From CAYUUW01 sp964448005 (GTDB lineage: Bacteria; Patescibacteriota; Gracilibacteria; UM-FILTER-43-11), in contig CAYUUW010000019.1 in NCBI GenBank assembly GCA_964448005.1, positions 1-23,343 of the forward strand: DNA of 23,343 nucleotides, read 5' to 3'. Below the pieces are notes generated by a model. The model saw nothing but the letters and a program-made list of their open reading frames with translations, had not been told where the DNA came from and did no database searches. Shown one piece after another: positions 21,483 to 23,343 of this stretch (the stretch's first letter is position 1; each line of letters starts with the position of its first letter). The translations under genes were made by a program, and so were the position numbers.

Positions 21483-22202
21483 ATGACAGGAAAAAACGAA
21501 AGGGAGAAATATGTTTTGGAATATTACGAAAATCAATTCCACAAGCATGGAATTAACCTACATGACGAAATAAAAATTGTTGGAAAGTTCCTGCTTGAAA
21601 ACGTCAAAGGGAAAACTCTTGATTTCGGCTGCGGCCCGGCGCTGCATTTTTGGGGATTTTTCATGGAAAGTGCCACAACACTAGACGGAATTGACATCAC
21701 CCCCGAAAATGTAGAATTCTTAAATTCCTACATTAAAACAATCGATCTTGAGCAATACAAAGGTGTCCAAAAATGCATGCGCGAACTTCTGGATAACCCT
21801 TCTTTTGAGCTCTCCGATCAGCTGAGGAAAATCAGGAAAATCTCGATTCAGGATTTCACAAAAAGCATGAATGGAATAGATAGAGATTACGATACGATCG
21901 TGGCGCCATTCAGTATTGGCTGCGTAAAAAATCTGGAAGAATACACAAACGCCATTCAGAACATGTCCGAACACCTAAAAAGTGGAGGAAAAGCCATATT
22001 CTTGGGAACCACGGGAGCTTCTTCGAGCGATGTAATCCCCGATTACTGCTATCAAGGGGTGAGAAACAATCCAAAAACCCTAGGGGATATATTCAAGCAG
22101 TATTTCACCCATGTCAGCATTAGCGAAATAGAATTAGAAAAAGAGGAGACAGACATGTTTGATTATTCTGCCTTGATTTTGCTCACTGCAATTAAAAAAT
22201 AG
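21483..22202 (+). CDS. SAM-dependent methyltransferase (class I)
   Basis: A 239-residue soluble enzyme of Rossmann type. Motif I is KTLDFGCGPALHFWG (44-58). An acidic residue after strand 2 (DGIDITPENVEFLN, Asp71) should bind the ribose of SAM. A motif-II-like DRDYDTIVAPFSIGCVKN and the closing motif LKSGGKAIFLGTTG follow. The arrangement GCGPALHF plus a long insert (to about residue 110) is reminiscent of the NNMT/PNMT small-molecule methyltransferases, but the match is loose. The substrate is unknown. The gene is 7 bases before the Nudix gene, suggesting joint expression. AT-rich DNA and no Shine-Dalgarno. Confidence 0.85.
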   Translation: MTGKNEREKYVLEYYENQFHKHGINLHDEIKIVGKFLLENVKGKTLDFGCGPALHFWGFFMESATTLDGIDITPENVEFLNSYIKTIDLEQYKGVQKCMRELLDNPSFELSDQLRKIRKISIQDFTKSMNGIDRDYDTIVAPFSIGCVKNLEEYTNAIQNMSEHLKSGGKAIFLGTTGASSSDVIPDYCYQGVRNNPKTLGDIFKQYFTHVSISEIELEKEETDMFDYSALILLTAIKK

Positions 22203-22209
22203 ATATTAA

Positions 22210-22770
22210 ATGATCCAAAAAACCATGTTCCCCAAAAGACTAGAAAGAACCACCATTTACCAAAGCGAGTGGATCAACCTTTATACCGACAGGGTCCAAC
22301 TGCCCTCGGGCAGAATCATAGAGAAGTACCACATTCTGGATTACCCAAAAGAAGGTGTTTCCGTTTTGGCGACTAACGAAAAAGGGGAAATCTGCCTCAT
22401 CAAATCCATCAGGTACAGCACGGGGAAATTGGAGTGGGAAATCCCCGGCGGAATGATAGAGAAAGGTGAAGATATTTTGGAAGCCGGAGGAAGGGAATTT
22501 TTCGAGGAGACCGGCTTCCGTGTCAAGGCTCTAGAGCTCGCCTACTCCTTCAACCCCAGCAATGGAATGTCTGCAAGGGTTGGGCATGTTGCCTTTGCGC
22601 AACTGGATGAAAGCATGGCTCAGGAAAAATTCGATACTGACGAAACGAAGGAGGTTCATTGGCTTTCGAAAGAAGAGGCTGAGGATTTGCTGGGGAAGAA
22701 CGAGATCATGGACTCGTTCACCTTGATTCCCTTGCTGATGCATTTGAGAAAACTTGATCAAGAAAGCTGA
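22210..22770 (+). CDS. Nudix hydrolase, ADP-ribose pyrophosphatase-like
   Basis: A 186-residue Nudix protein. The Nudix box is complete: G81-x5-E87-x7-REFFEETGF (95-103), with the metal-binding glutamates present. The preceding strands (GEICLIKSIRYSTGKLEWEI, then PGG) and the downstream SFNPSNGMSARVGHVAFAQ match NudF-type ADP-ribose pyrophosphatases, which hydrolyse ADP-ribose and similar nucleotide diphosphate sugars. The substrate could also be another nucleotide derivative. Co-directional with the methyltransferase just upstream. Start ATG 22210 after AGATATTAA, no Shine-Dalgarno. Confidence 0.9.
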   Translation: MIQKTMFPKRLERTTIYQSEWINLYTDRVQLPSGRIIEKYHILDYPKEGVSVLATNEKGEICLIKSIRYSTGKLEWEIPGGMIEKGEDILEAGGREFFEETGFRVKALELAYSFNPSNGMSARVGHVAFAQLDESMAQEKFDTDETKEVHWLSKEEAEDLLGKNEIMDSFTLIPLLMHLRKLDQES

Positions 22771-22785
22771 AGGTTATCTGGTTCT

Positions 22786-22811
22786 GGATTCCGGGTCACG
22801 CCCGGAATGAC
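22786..22811. repeat. Dispersed palindromic repeat, copy 2
   Basis: GGATTCCGGGTCACGCCCGG followed by AATGAC: the same element as at 14791-14817 with loop TCACG instead of TCAAG. It lies between the Nudix and DUF1801 genes. Confidence 0.75.
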
Positions 22812-22859
22812 AAATGGGGGTAGGCTTTCTTGAAATACCAACGAAAAACCATCACACCC

Positions 22860-23231
22860 ATGCCAAAAGCCAAACCCACCACCGTTGAGGAATACATCAG
22901 CGCCGCCCCCGAAGGGGCCAAGGAGAAGCTGCGTGAACTGCATGGAATTCTGAAAGAGGTGGCACCCCAGGCAACAGAAGCCATCAAATGGGGGTCGCCG
23001 GTGTTCGAAGAGAATCGAATCCTTTTCGCCTACGCCGCCTACAAATCGCACCTCAGCTTCATGCCCACCCCCGCCGCCCTGGAGCCCTTCAAAGAGGAGT
23101 TGGCGGAATACGCCACCGGCAAAGGCAGCATTCAGCTCCCCTACGGCAAACCCCTACCGAAGACGCTCATTCGCAAGATCGCCGCTTACCGCGCCAAAGA
23201 AGTGAGGGAAAACGATGCGCGATGGATGTAG
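22860..23231 (+). CDS. DUF1801 family protein (YdhG-like)
   Basis: A 123-residue protein with the DUF1801 layout: N-terminal VEEYISAAPEGAKEKLRELH, the conserved core APQATEAIKWGSPVFEENRI, LFAYAAYKSHLSFMPTPAAL, GKGSIQLPYGKPLP, and the C-terminal helix IRKIAAYRAKEV. Members (YdhG, frataxin-like YdhG in Bacillus) have been linked to iron handling, but most are uncharacterised. Length is normal. The frame opens at a TTG (22830), but ATG 22860 fits the family start. GC-rich compared with the gene before it. Confidence 0.88.
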   Translation: MPKAKPTTVEEYISAAPEGAKEKLRELHGILKEVAPQATEAIKWGSPVFEENRILFAYAAYKSHLSFMPTPAALEPFKEELAEYATGKGSIQLPYGKPLPKTLIRKIAAYRAKEVRENDARWM

Positions 23232-23253
23232 GGAGGATGCCTCCGCCAGGGCC

Positions 23254-23262
23254 TGCTATAAT
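23254..23262 (+). promoter_or_regulatory. Extended -10 promoter at the window end
   Basis: TGCTATAAT: a perfect TATAAT (23257-23262) with the TGC extension. It should drive the gene that starts at 23323, with a leader of about 55 bases. Confidence 0.65.
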
Positions 23263-23303
23263 AGAGGCAGCCAGGCAACTCATTCCTTAGAACCAATCTA
23301 GGA

Positions 23304-23322
23304 TCTCCTTAGGAGAAGCCGG
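23304..23322 (+). promoter_or_regulatory. Shine-Dalgarno within a small hairpin
   Basis: AGGAG (23311-23315) lies 7 bases before ATG 23323, the only strong Shine-Dalgarno in the window. TCTCC (23304-23308) can pair with GGAGA (23312-23316) around TTA and would hide it. Confidence 0.5.
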
Positions 23323-23343
23323 ATGAATGCCAGCTGGACCATT
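23323..23343 (+). CDS. Start of a gene running off the window
   Basis: ATG at 23323 followed by codons for NASWTI up to the window edge. It is supported by the upstream TATAAT promoter and a well-spaced AGGAG. Nothing can be said about the product. Confidence 0.45.

Noticed and set aside
1..23343. UGA recoding (glycine), as in some candidate phyla
   Set aside because: prxQ, DUF2177 and others end properly at TGA, and conserved genes have no internal TGA.
1..23343. CRISPR array, rRNA genes or a transposase
   Set aside because: I looked for regularly spaced repeats, rRNA landmarks and transposase motifs and saw none.

Overview
This is a bacterial chromosome segment of mixed base composition. 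It carries about 26 convincing protein genes, three tRNA genes (one cut by an assembly gap) and one tRNA fragment. The genetic code looks standard: conserved genes run full length, several end in TGA, and none has an internal TGA. I cannot place the organism firmly. Core genes look ordinary (der, rpsU, pyrH, frr, ybaB/ebfC, mltG, rseP, prxQ/bcp). There are many small orphan membrane proteins, almost no Shine-Dalgarno sequences, and scattered palindromic repeats. This would suit an uncultivated lineage, perhaps Peregrinibacteria-like, but that is a weak inference. Two runs of ten Ns (3682-3691 and 14154-14163) are scaffold gaps of unknown true length, so this is probably a draft or metagenome assembly.

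Layout. 1-488 (minus): start of der, then rpsU with a clear promoter and terminator. 656-2724 (plus): an ECF sigma factor and a long single-pass membrane protein, probably its anti-sigma partner. 2855-3503: two small orphan genes. 3552-3886: two tRNA-Ser(CGA) genes in tandem around a gap, with a degenerate copy of the second gene's 3' end further on. 3910-5075: DUF2177 and DUF1295 membrane proteins, overlapping by 4 bases. 5110-5872: an exported protein behind a promoter and a terminator-like leader hairpin. 6055-7356: a DoxX protein and an orphan HExxH protein. 7386-9421 (minus): an ABC-F ATPase and an orphan membrane protein.

9830-11225 is an accessory island. It holds a complete DMATS-type aromatic prenyltransferase gene in GC-rich DNA with AT-rich DNA on its left, followed by a convergent headless gene fragment. 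11249-14245 (minus) is a two-gene unit whose main product joins SLH (S-layer homology) domains to an M15 cell-wall peptidase. Composition changes sharply inside this gene. It is followed by tRNA-Phe and a partial tRNA-Phe copy.

14854-18231 (minus) is a housekeeping operon, pyrH-frr-membrane protein-rseP-prxQ, with a strong promoter upstream of pyrH. Divergent from it are ybaB and mltG. 19762-23231 (plus) is a run of accessory genes: a small membrane protein, a 2H phosphoesterase, an exported protein, a SAM methyltransferase, a Nudix hydrolase and a DUF1801 protein. The window ends at a strong promoter and the first codons of another gene.

The most interesting items are the stand-alone prenyltransferase island, the mosaic SLH-peptidase gene, the tRNA duplications at both tRNA loci, and the near absence of Shine-Dalgarno sequences.
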